Program-made: the position numbers and the translations under genes
In this document: positions 46,967 through 54,562 of the stretch, piece after piece
How the letters are laid out: the number at the start of each line of letters is the position of its first letter
Numbering within the stretch: the first letter of the stretch is position 1
The notes under the pieces: generated by a model
Databases searched by the model: none
What the model was told of the DNA's origin: nothing
The model's input: only the letters and a program-made list of their open reading frames with translations
Origin: an uncultured Neomegalonema sp.
Lineage (GTDB): Bacteria; Pseudomonadota; Alphaproteobacteria; Rhodobacterales; Rhodobacteraceae
Direction: 5' to 3'
Assembly: GCA_938008165.1 (NCBI GenBank)
Contig: CALLLP010000008.1
Span: 124,001-188,000 of the forward strand
DNA length: 64,000 nucleotides

Positions 46967-47902
46967 ATGGCGATCACCGCTGCACTGGTGAAGGAACTGC
47001 GCGATAAGACCGGCGCAGGCATGATGGACAGCAAAAAGGCGCTGACCGAAAACAATGGCGATATGGAAGCGGCCGTCGACTGGCTGCGCTCGAAGGGCAT
47101 CGCGAAGGCTGACAAAAAAGCCGGGCGGACCGCCGCCGAGGGGCTTGTCGGGGTCTCCGCTGCTGGCGGTGTCGGCGCCGCGGTCGAGGTGAATTCCGAG
47201 ACCGACTTCGTTGCGCGCAATGCCGAATTCCAGCAGATGGTCGGCGAAATCGCCGCCGCGACGAAAGACATCGATGCCAGCGGACAGGACGTCATCGACG
47301 CCGTGCGCGCCACGACCGTACCCTCCTCCGGCAAAACCGTCGAGGAGCATATCAAAGACAAGGTCGCGACCGTTGGCGAGAACATGAATGCCCGCCGGGC
47401 CGCACGCTTGAGCGTCGGCAACGGGGTCGTTGCCTCCTACGTGCACAACGCGGCGGCGCCGGGCATGGGCAAGATCGGCGTTCTCGTGGCCATGGAATCC
47501 AGTGGCGACGCCGCCAAGCTGGAAGATCTGGGCCGCAAGGTCGCGATGCATATCGCGGCGACCAGCCCCGCCTCGCTCGATGTGGACGATCTCGACCCGG
47601 TTCTCGTGGAGCGCGAGAAAAACGTCCTGACCGAACAGGCCCGTGAATCCGGCAAGCCCGAAGCGGTCATCGAAAAAATGATCGTGGGACGGATGAACAA
47701 GTTCTATCAGGAAGTCTGCCTCATGAAGCAGGATTTCGTGATGAACCCGGATCTCAGCGTCGAGAAGGCCGTGAAGGAAGCCGAGGGCGATATCGGTGCC
47801 CCCGTCAAGATCACCGCCTTCACCCGCCTCGCCGTTGGCGAAGGGATCGAGAAGGAAGAAGAGGATTTCGCCGCCGAAGTTGCGAAGACGATGGGCGGAT
47901 AA
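46967..47902 (+). CDS. tsf: Translation elongation factor Ts
   Basis: The guanine-nucleotide exchange factor of EF-Tu. The N-terminal UBA-like module reads [20 protein letters not shown], and the signature for EF-Tu contact is [18 protein letters not shown]. The core dimerisation domains follow, with [18 protein letters not shown] and [19 protein letters not shown]. The 311-residue length is normal for this class. A GAGGAGGT ribosome site precedes the ATG. A strong bidirectional terminator lies 60 bp downstream. Confidence 0.98.
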   Translation: MAITAALVKELRDKTGAGMMDSKKALTENNGDMEAAVDWLRSKGIAKADKKAGRTAAEGLVGVSAAGGVGAAVEVNSETDFVARNAEFQQMVGEIAAATKDIDASGQDVIDAVRATTVPSSGKTVEEHIKDKVATVGENMNARRAARLSVGNGVVASYVHNAAAPGMGKIGVLVAMESSGDAAKLEDLGRKVAMHIAATSPASLDVDDLDPVLVEREKNVLTEQARESGKPEAVIEKMIVGRMNKFYQEVCLMKQDFVMNPDLSVEKAVKEAEGDIGAPVKITAFTRLAVGEGIEKEEEDFAAEVAKTMGG

Positions 47903-47961
47903 GATCAACATCGGTTGATCGGCGATGATTCCAGATCGCTTGACCCAAATCGCTTGATGAC

Positions 47962-48000
47962 AAAAAAGCGCCCCGGATTTTTGGTCCGGGGCGCTTTTTT
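47962..48000. terminator. Perfect bidirectional rho-independent terminator
   Basis: AAAAAAGCGCCCCGGA at 47962-47977 and its exact complement TCCGGGGCGCTTTTTT at 47985-48000 enclose a 7-nt loop. There is a T-run on the plus strand and, by symmetry, on the minus strand. It lies between tsf and the convergent LysM/LytM lipoprotein gene and should end transcripts from both sides. Confidence 0.97.
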
Positions 48001-48042
48001 ATGGGCATAAAGAGCCGGTCATCCGACCCATGGGCAGGAAGG

Positions 48043-50055
48043 TCAGCTTTGCAGGATGCTGAGCGTCTCCGCGACATTGGAGGCATTGTCCCGCAACTCG
48101 AACCGAATCCGATGGTCGCCCGTATTGCCTAGCATCATGCCACTGGAAACACGCTGATCGACCTCGACCGTCGCATTCGTCAGGCCCAGCGTCAGACTGC
48201 GCCATCCATCGTCATGCTCGATCACGACCAGCACGCCGCGCGGGCCATTCTCGACATGCACAACACGACCGGCGGCGGTGGCGGCAACGGATTTGCCGGG
48301 CACTGCATGAATCTCGATCCCGCCGCGTTCGAGACGATACACCTCGCCCCGCACGGGCCACGCATAGCTGACGCGATCCATTTTACCGGGCATCTTGACC
48401 GGCATCGCCATCGTTTCCGCCAGTTCCTGCATCGGAATAATGGTCGGGGTCGTCAGGGCGCCCACCGGCTCGGAAATCAGCTCCGTCGGCGTCAGATCGG
48501 GTTGGCCGCGCAGGGCATCCCCGGCCTGAGCGCTGATGATCGGTATTTCGGCACCGGCAACCCCGGCCTCGCGATCCTTGAACATCCGGGCGAGTTCTTC
48601 AATATTGATCATGTCGACAGAGTGATCCGTCAGATCGGCCGTATAAGTGCCAACGGAGGCCGCTTCGGCGAAGGGCAAGCCAACGGATTCCGTGTGCGCC
48701 TTATAGCTGTCGGTGGTGGAGGCATCGACGGATTGGAGCACCACGACCGGCGCATCCCCCAGAGTTTCGGGCTTGCCGCTGATCCCCCCCGATGGAATGG
48801 TCAGAACATCCCCCGGATAGATGGTGCCCGCGAGGGGCATCCCATTGGCTTGGGCGATTTCCAGCGGGGTAATGCCATGCTTGCGCGCGATGGCATACAG
48901 CGTGTCGCCGGGGCGAATGGTGTAGGCCTGCCCGATCAAGGTCATGCCCGTTGCCTGCTGAACCTCCGCGATCTGCTGAATGGGAGCGTCGGAAACAACG
49001 GTAAAGACCTCGCTGATCGGGGCGAGCGGCGCAAGCTCCGCCACCTGAACCGGCTCTGCTACGGCAGGAGCCTCGGAGATCAAGTCGCCCCCCGACGGGA
49101 ATTCATAGGTCGGGAAGAAACCGGGTGGCAAAGCCTCATAAGGGCGCGGATAGCTCTGGGATGCGGGCGGCAACGCGATATTCTGATCGCCAGGCGCCGT
49201 ATAGGTCGCGACAGGGGCTTCCTGAACCGGGAACTGAGGCACCGCCGGAAGGCGCGCATCGACGACCGCGCCGTCCTGCTGTTCTTCACGCAGATCGTAA
49301 TAATCGATAATCCCGGCGACATCATTGCGCGCGGGCGGCGAAGGGAAGCCCGCAAAATCCTGCGGTTCGGACTGCATCAGGTCCAGCGGCGCGCTCTCGA
49401 TCGGCGTGGCAATCGGGGCGTATAGGGGAACCTGACTGGTATAATCATCGCCCACGATCTGCGTCGGGGCGGCCAAGGGGAGCAGCTCGACCCCCTGAAT
49501 CGGCGAAGGTGGCGGCAGAAGCTCGGTCTCGACAGGTGCGGAATAGGGAATCGGCGCAGGCAGATATTGCGGCACGTCCGTCACGATCGGCATCCGGTCC
49601 AGGCCGATAGAGCCAGCGCCGGGCGACAGCGTTGCGGTTTCGACGCCGCCATAGAGACCCGTATCGATATACCCATCGCTGCGCAGGATCGTTTCATCCG
49701 TGAGAAACGGGCCTTGAACGACCGAGTCGAAAGTGGGCACGCTTTGCTGCAATGGCTGGCCATATCCGCCGCTATACGGCGACAGGGACGCAACCTGATT
49801 ACCCGGCGCATCCAGATAGACGAGCTGGGACTGCGACGTCGGCGGTGTTGCCGCCGGTGTCGTGTAAACCTGTGTTGACTGATACACAGGCAGGCCGGAG
49901 CGGGCGCTGTAAGCTTGCGGAGTGCCATTTCCATAGCTTCCGCCCAAATCGACCGTAGCGTAGGAAGCGGGTTGCGAACACCCGGCCAGCAAACCGAGAA
50001 TAGCGGTGACGCTGACAGAGGCGTAGACCCGGCTCAATCCGTTGTGACGCGACAT
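48043..50055 (-). CDS. LysM lipoprotein with degenerate LytM (M23) domain, NlpD-like
   Basis: A 670-residue envelope protein. The ATG at 50055 opens a lipoprotein signal with lipobox LLAGCS. A long Pro/Ala/Gln-rich region follows. A single LysM domain is near residues 370-425 (AYTIRPGDTLYAIARKHGI to YPGDVLTIPSG), expected to bind peptidoglycan. The C-terminal LytM-like domain (about 558-670) has YAWPVRGEVYRLERGGIEIH and VVIEHDDGWRSLTLGLTN. The zinc ligands of active M23 peptidases are not seen: the first His-x-Gly-x-Asp reads RGGIEIHA, and the HLH of the last motif reads HRIRFELR. The protein is therefore probably an amidase activator rather than an enzyme. It lies downstream of pcm and surE. 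Confidence 0.88.
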   Translation of the reverse strand: MSRHNGLSRVYASVSVTAILGLLAGCSQPASYATVDLGGSYGNGTPQAYSARSGLPVYQSTQVYTTPAATPPTSQSQLVYLDAPGNQVASLSPYSGGYGQPLQQSVPTFDSVVQGPFLTDETILRSDGYIDTGLYGGVETATLSPGAGSIGLDRMPIVTDVPQYLPAPIPYSAPVETELLPPPSPIQGVELLPLAAPTQIVGDDYTSQVPLYAPIATPIESAPLDLMQSEPQDFAGFPSPPARNDVAGIIDYYDLREEQQDGAVVDARLPAVPQFPVQEAPVATYTAPGDQNIALPPASQSYPRPYEALPPGFFPTYEFPSGGDLISEAPAVAEPVQVAELAPLAPISEVFTVVSDAPIQQIAEVQQATGMTLIGQAYTIRPGDTLYAIARKHGITPLEIAQANGMPLAGTIYPGDVLTIPSGGISGKPETLGDAPVVVLQSVDASTTDSYKAHTESVGLPFAEAASVGTYTADLTDHSVDMINIEELARMFKDREAGVAGAEIPIISAQAGDALRGQPDLTPTELISEPVGALTTPTIIPMQELAETMAMPVKMPGKMDRVSYAWPVRGEVYRLERGGIEIHAVPGKSVAATAAGRVVHVENGPRGVLVVIEHDDGWRSLTLGLTNATVEVDQRVSSGMMLGNTGDHRIRFELRDNASNVAETLSILQS

Positions 50056-50148
50056 GAAGAGAAACCTCTCACCGATTAAGATGTATTGAGTAAAGTCTAC
50101 CAACCCTAAGAAATGCTTAAATAGCTGATCTTCCCTAATAGGGATTAT

Positions 50149-50775
50149 TTACGCTGATCCGTTCAAAAGTGGCACGAAACGCACAGTTAACAACTCTTCA
50201 TACGTAAATCCGTCCTCGGTTCGCGTTACCTTGATAAGCTGCTGTAAGGTGCTCTCCTCACCGATTGGGAGAATCATGACGCCCCCGATGCGCAGCTGAT
50301 CCAGCAACGGTCTTGGGGGGTCTTCGGCGGCGGCGGCCACGAGAATACGGTCAAAGGGCGCGTGACGCGGCCATCCTTCCGATCCGTCGCCATGGTCGAG
50401 AATGACATTCGAGATGCCCAGCGCCTCCAGCCGCGCCCTTGCCTTCATCGCCAGCGCCCCATGGCGCTCCAGCGCATAGACCCGACGGCACAGACTGGCG
50501 AGAATCGCCGTCTGATACCCGGATCCCGCCCCCACTTCGAGCACCTTCATCCGGCTGTCCAGCCCCAGTTCCTGCGTCATCAGGCCGACGACGGAGGGCT
50601 GACTGATCGTCTGGTGACAATCGATGGGCAGGGGCAGATTGTCATAGGCGCGGGGCGCGAGTTGCGGCTCGACGAAATGGTCGCGGGGAATGCGGGCCAT
50701 GACGTCGAGGACTTTGGGGTCGGTTACGCCATCGTCATGCAACGCCCCCAGAAAGGCTTCCATAACGGGCGTCAT
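50149..50775 (-). CDS. pcm: Protein-L-isoaspartate O-methyltransferase
   Basis: It methylates isoaspartyl residues of aged proteins to start their repair, using S-adenosylmethionine. Family motifs: NLPLPIDCHQTISQPSVVGL, the SAM-binding KVLEVGAGSGYQTAILASL, and ALERHGALAMKARARL. The C-terminus has FDRILVAAAAEDPPRPLLDQ and GGVMILPIGEE. The 208-residue length is normal. The start overlaps the surE stop by 4 bp (ATGA), so the two are co-translated. Confidence 0.95.
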   Translation of the reverse strand: MTPVMEAFLGALHDDGVTDPKVLDVMARIPRDHFVEPQLAPRAYDNLPLPIDCHQTISQPSVVGLMTQELGLDSRMKVLEVGAGSGYQTAILASLCRRVYALERHGALAMKARARLEALGISNVILDHGDGSEGWPRHAPFDRILVAAAAEDPPRPLLDQLRIGGVMILPIGEESTLQQLIKVTRTEDGFTYEELLTVRFVPLLNGSA

Positions 50776-51539
50776 TCCGCGAGCGCATCCGCAAGCGGGC
50801 CAAGGGCCGCCATATCCGTCAGGTCGGCGCGCAGCGGGGTCACGCTGATCTGCGCATTCGCCATCGCTCCGAGATCGGTATCGGGGGCCACCTCGCCCGC
50901 ATCCCGGCGAAACCGCACCCAGTAATAGGGGTTGCCGCGCACATCGGTACGATCTTCGGCAAAAATCTCATTCACCGCGCGCAGGCCCTGCCTGACCACG
51001 GCAAGACCCTTAACCGCCTCGCCGGGAACGGGCGGAAAGTTGACATTCAGGGCCATCCCACGGGGCTGCTCGATGGCGAGGAGGGTCTTGAGCGTTCCGG
51101 CGCAATGCGCACGGGCCGCGCCCCATATCTCCTCGTCCAGCTCTTGCCCAAGGCGCTTATACGCCTGACTGAACGCCATCGCGCGAACCCCCGCCGAGGC
51201 CGCATGCAATGCCGCCCCCACCGTGCCCGAATAGGGCATATCATCGGCAATGTTGAAGCCTTGATTCACCCCTGACAAGACGAGATCGGGGGCCGATTCC
51301 ATCACGACGTTCAAGGCCATGGTCACGCAATCGGCGGGCGTGCCATCGACCGCGTATCGGCGCGCCCCAAGCTTTGCGATGCGCAGAGGATCGGCAAGGG
51401 TCACGGCCTGACTCTGGCCGCTTTGCTCGGTGGCCGGAGCCACGACCCAGACATCATCCGAGATTGTGCGCGCCGCCTGCTCCAGAATGGCCAGACCCGG
51501 CGCATCGATCCCGTCATCGTTGGTAATGAGAACTCGCAT
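50772..51539 (-). CDS. surE: 5'/3'-nucleotidase SurE
   Basis: A stationary-phase survival phosphatase that acts on nucleoside monophosphates. The metal-binding N-terminus MRVLITNDDGIDAPGLAILE supplies the DD pair; VVAPATEQSGQSQAVT supplies Ser; DLVLSGVNQGFNIADD supplies Asn. YSGTVGAALHAASAGVRAMA is also typical. The 255-residue length is normal. It is co-translated with pcm, and 57 bp separate it from the TRAP permease gene upstream. The usual upstream partner, serS, is not here. Confidence 0.96.
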   Translation of the reverse strand: MRVLITNDDGIDAPGLAILEQAARTISDDVWVVAPATEQSGQSQAVTLADPLRIAKLGARRYAVDGTPADCVTMALNVVMESAPDLVLSGVNQGFNIADDMPYSGTVGAALHAASAGVRAMAFSQAYKRLGQELDEEIWGAARAHCAGTLKTLLAIEQPRGMALNVNFPPVPGEAVKGLAVVRQGLRAVNEIFAEDRTDVRGNPYYWVRFRRDAGEVAPDTDLGAMANAQISVTPLRADLTDMAALGPLADALAE

Positions 51540-51596
51540 CCCGATCTCGCTCGCTGTCGATGTTCCCTGCGTCTTACAATCAGACGCCCTCCGAGG

Positions 51597-53441
51597 TCAC
51601 TGTAAAATGACCGGCGGCCCAAAAAGCAGCGCCAGACCGGACACAGCCTTCACAAAGCGTGTTGTTCCTGCACCGGAGGCGATCAGGCCATGCGACACCA
51701 GACCGAGGCCCACCCCGATCTGAACCGCCGTCGCAATCGCCCGCAGCGGCGCTTCCGCCAGACCGATCAAGGCCGGATTGGCAACCATCCCCAGCGGAAT
51801 CAGATACAGGCCGACGCCCAGCGCCATCGCCGTCAACGCGACCTTCAGCCAATCCTCGCCGATCATCCCCGCCGCGATGAAGACCGCGCCGCAAACGGGG
51901 GGCGTGATGGTCGAGAGCAAGGCGAACCAGAAGACGAACAGATGCGCCAGCAACGGCTCGACGCCGAGTTTCTGCAAGGCCGGACCCGCGACCGAGATGC
52001 AGATGACATAGGCGGCGGTCGTCGGCACCTCCATCCCCAGCAACAGGCACGCGAGCGCGGTCAACAGCAGCGCAGGCCATAGCCGATCGCCCCCCGCCGA
52101 AAGAATCAACGAGGTGATTTTTACCCCCAGACCTGTTTGGCCCAGAACACTGATAATGAGGCTGGCGCAGAGGATGATCGCCGCAATGACCGCGATCTGT
52201 TCGCCCGCCGCCAGCGCCGCCCGCTGCACCCTGTCCCAAAAGCGCGTCAGACCGGGGCGCAGGGTCGTGTCAAAGGCAAGCAGAACGATCCCGGCAAGAA
52301 TGGCACTCGCGGCGGCATATTGCGGCGTGTATCCGCCCCGGAACATCCGCTCCAGAAGCACCGCAAAGGGCACCAGAAAGAACGTGCCTGTTATCAGCAC
52401 CATACGCGCAGTGGGCATCCTGTCTTTGGGCAGGGGTTGCAACGCATAGCGCACGGCATAGGCGTCGATCCCGACCCATACGGTCCCGAAAAACAAGATT
52501 GCAGGCAACAGCGCGGCGGCCATGATCGAAGGGTAGGCAATACCCGTCAACTCGACCATCACAAAGGCCCCCGCCCCCATCAGCGGCGGCATGATCTGCC
52601 CTCCTGAGGAGGCCACCGCCTCCACGGCCCCCGCAAGACGCTTGGGATAGCCAAGATCGCGCATCGCGGGCAGGGTGATCGCGCCAGTCGAGGCGACATT
52701 GGCCGAAGCCGACCCCGAAATCGATCCGAACAGCGCCGAGGACAGCACCGACACCTTTGCCGCCCCCCCGCGCAGGTTTCCGGCGGCGGCGCTGGCAAGG
52801 TTCATGAAGCCCTGCCCCGCCTCCCCCGCATTCAGCACCGCCCCCATGATGACGAAGACAGCGATGATCGAGACGGATACCCCCGTCAGGCTGCCCCACA
52901 GTCCCCCTTCCGCAATGGTGATGGTGCCGAGAAAACTGCCCAGCGGCAGGCCCGGATGGCCGAACTCGCCCGGCAAATGCTGACCGAACAGACCATAGAG
53001 CAACGCCAGCGCGGCAATAATCGGCAAGGGCCACCCGATCGCCCGGCGCGCCATCTCCAGCACGATCAACACGAGCGCCCCCGCGATCCAAAATTGCGGC
53101 GCACCCTCCAGATAGCCGTATTGATCGCCCAGCCGCGCCTCGTTCGCCGCGACCCACACGCAGCACGCGCCCCCCACAATCGCAAGCACCACCCCGCTCA
53201 CCCCCCCGGCGCGCGATTTGGCCAAGTAGACAAACACCCATGGCAAGGCGAGTGCCATATGCAGCGGGCGCGTCACCAGATTGGGGATCAACCCGCTGAA
53301 GATCAGCCACAGGTGAAACCCGATGGACACAATCCCAAGCGCAACCCAGATCGACGCAAAAGGCTTGGCGCCCTTCGTCATGGGAAGGCCCTGCCCCAAA
53401 GACCGACCCTCCAGAGGGGCTTTCGAAGCAGGGCCGGGCAT
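51597..53441 (-). CDS. TRAP transporter fused permease (4TM/12TM, DctQM type)
   Basis: The membrane part of a TAXI-type TRAP importer driven by an ion gradient. The 614-residue protein is mostly hydrophobic with roughly 16-18 helices, the small DctQ-like and large DctM-like domains being joined. Recognisable pieces are GVSVSIIAVFVIMGAVLNAG, SALFGSISGSASANVASTGA and the AVEAVASSGGQIMPPLMGAG loop. The first ATG lies 5 bp after the binding-protein stop; the ATG at 53381 is an alternative. The binding protein gene is directly upstream. The substrate is unknown. Confidence 0.93.
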   Translation of the reverse strand: MPGPASKAPLEGRSLGQGLPMTKGAKPFASIWVALGIVSIGFHLWLIFSGLIPNLVTRPLHMALALPWVFVYLAKSRAGGVSGVVLAIVGGACCVWVAANEARLGDQYGYLEGAPQFWIAGALVLIVLEMARRAIGWPLPIIAALALLYGLFGQHLPGEFGHPGLPLGSFLGTITIAEGGLWGSLTGVSVSIIAVFVIMGAVLNAGEAGQGFMNLASAAAGNLRGGAAKVSVLSSALFGSISGSASANVASTGAITLPAMRDLGYPKRLAGAVEAVASSGGQIMPPLMGAGAFVMVELTGIAYPSIMAAALLPAILFFGTVWVGIDAYAVRYALQPLPKDRMPTARMVLITGTFFLVPFAVLLERMFRGGYTPQYAAASAILAGIVLLAFDTTLRPGLTRFWDRVQRAALAAGEQIAVIAAIILCASLIISVLGQTGLGVKITSLILSAGGDRLWPALLLTALACLLLGMEVPTTAAYVICISVAGPALQKLGVEPLLAHLFVFWFALLSTITPPVCGAVFIAAGMIGEDWLKVALTAMALGVGLYLIPLGMVANPALIGLAEAPLRAIATAVQIGVGLGLVSHGLIASGAGTTRFVKAVSGLALLFGPPVILQ

Positions 53442-53446
53442 CTTCT

Positions 53447-54403
53447 TCAGCGCAGGGCGTCCGGCACGTCGATTTTCACTTCGTCATAATAGCGCAGCGC
53501 ACCGGGATGCAGCTTGCCGTGGACATTCGCCAGCATCGCGCCCGATACCGCGTTCCACCACGCGGCATCCTCGCCCATCGTGTCCTTGCTGGACCAATAG
53601 GCTTTGGTCAGTTCATAGGCGGTATCGTCGCTCATCTGCGTCGTCGTATGGGCGATCACGGGCAGGGATGTCGTCACGGTATCCCCCTCGACCCCCGCAT
53701 AAGTGCCGCCGGGGATGACAAGGCGTGTGCGGCGCGTCATCGCCACTTGCTCGTCGGTCATCGATAGCAAGGTGATGCCCGTCCCCGCCGCCGCCTCGAT
53801 CACATTGGGCGCAGGGTAGGAGCCTGCGGTCACAAACCCGTCGATCTGCTTGTTCTTGAGCGCCGCGACCGCCGCGTTCAACTCGACATTGGCCAGCTCG
53901 ACCGATCCGTCCAACCCGAACAGGCCCAGATATTTCGCGCCCTCCTTGGCTCCGAAAGACCCCTTGCCGATGAGGATTGTCTTGCCCTTCAGATCGGCAA
54001 AGGTCTCGACCCCCGCATCATCGCGCAGCACGAAATGCATGGTCAGAGACGGAATCGGGAACAGCGCGCGGATATCCGCAAATTTCGGGTTTTCCTTACC
54101 CTCGAACATCGCCTTGCCATTCTGGGCCAGCTTGACGAGGACGGGGGGCGTGGTGAAAACGTAATTGCCCTGACGCCGGGCGGCCTCGGTGACGTTTTGT
54201 ACCGATCCCTGACTTTCCTCGACCGTTACGATAATTCCGCCATCGGTGGCGGCCTTCACGGCTTCGGCGATCTGTACAGACATCTGGTAATATGACGAGG
54301 TGGTTTTCGCCGATTTGAACGTCACCCGCTCCTCGGCCATGGCAAGGGCGGGCGCGGCACAGGCCAACGCAAGAATCGCAGCGGAGCGGAACAGTCTGAG
54401 CAT
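53447..54403 (-). CDS. TAXI-family TRAP transporter solute-binding protein
   Basis: The periplasmic binding protein of the adjacent fused TRAP permease. A signal peptide covers residues 1-23 (MLRLFRSAAILALACAAPAL). The mature part has VTFKSAKTTSSYYQMSVQIA, VTVEESQGSVQNVTEAARRQ, FADLKGKTILIGKGSFGAKE and KNKQIDGFVTAGSYPAPNVI, in the TAXI (TRAP-associated extracytoplasmic immunogenic) pattern. The 318-residue length is usual. TAXI ligands are mostly unknown; glutamate and succinate-like acids are known for some members. Confidence 0.92.
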   Translation of the reverse strand: MLRLFRSAAILALACAAPALAMAEERVTFKSAKTTSSYYQMSVQIAEAVKAATDGGIIVTVEESQGSVQNVTEAARRQGNYVFTTPPVLVKLAQNGKAMFEGKENPKFADIRALFPIPSLTMHFVLRDDAGVETFADLKGKTILIGKGSFGAKEGAKYLGLFGLDGSVELANVELNAAVAALKNKQIDGFVTAGSYPAPNVIEAAAGTGITLLSMTDEQVAMTRRTRLVIPGGTYAGVEGDTVTTSLPVIAHTTTQMSDDTAYELTKAYWSSKDTMGEDAAWWNAVSGAMLANVHGKLHPGALRYYDEVKIDVPDALR

Positions 54404-54503
54404 AGAAAAGCCTCCCGATTGATTTTCGAAAGACTATGGCGGGATGAATCTGCAGGGTCCAGCAAAAGACCTGCGCTCACAACGCCGGGTGAGAACAGCC
54501 AGC

Positions 54504-54539
54504 GTATCGCGAAGCGGGCCAAAGCGAGCTTCGCGATAC
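54504..54539 (-). terminator. Hairpin after the dimethylglycine-dehydrogenase-like gene
   Basis: GTATCGCGAAGC at 54504-54515 and GCTTCGCGATAC at 54528-54539 form a perfect 12-bp stem with a 12-nt loop. On the minus strand it lies 23 bp after the stop of the dimethylglycine-dehydrogenase-like gene and before the TAXI gene. There is no T-run, so it is a terminator or a transcript-stabilising stem. Confidence 0.6.
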
Positions 54540-54562
54540 CGGGAGAGCACCGTTCAGAAGTG

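Noticed and set aside
47905-47960. Near-direct repeats of ATCGCTTGA after tsf
   Set aside because: Only two 9-base copies plus partial matches; too little for a CRISPR or attachment site.
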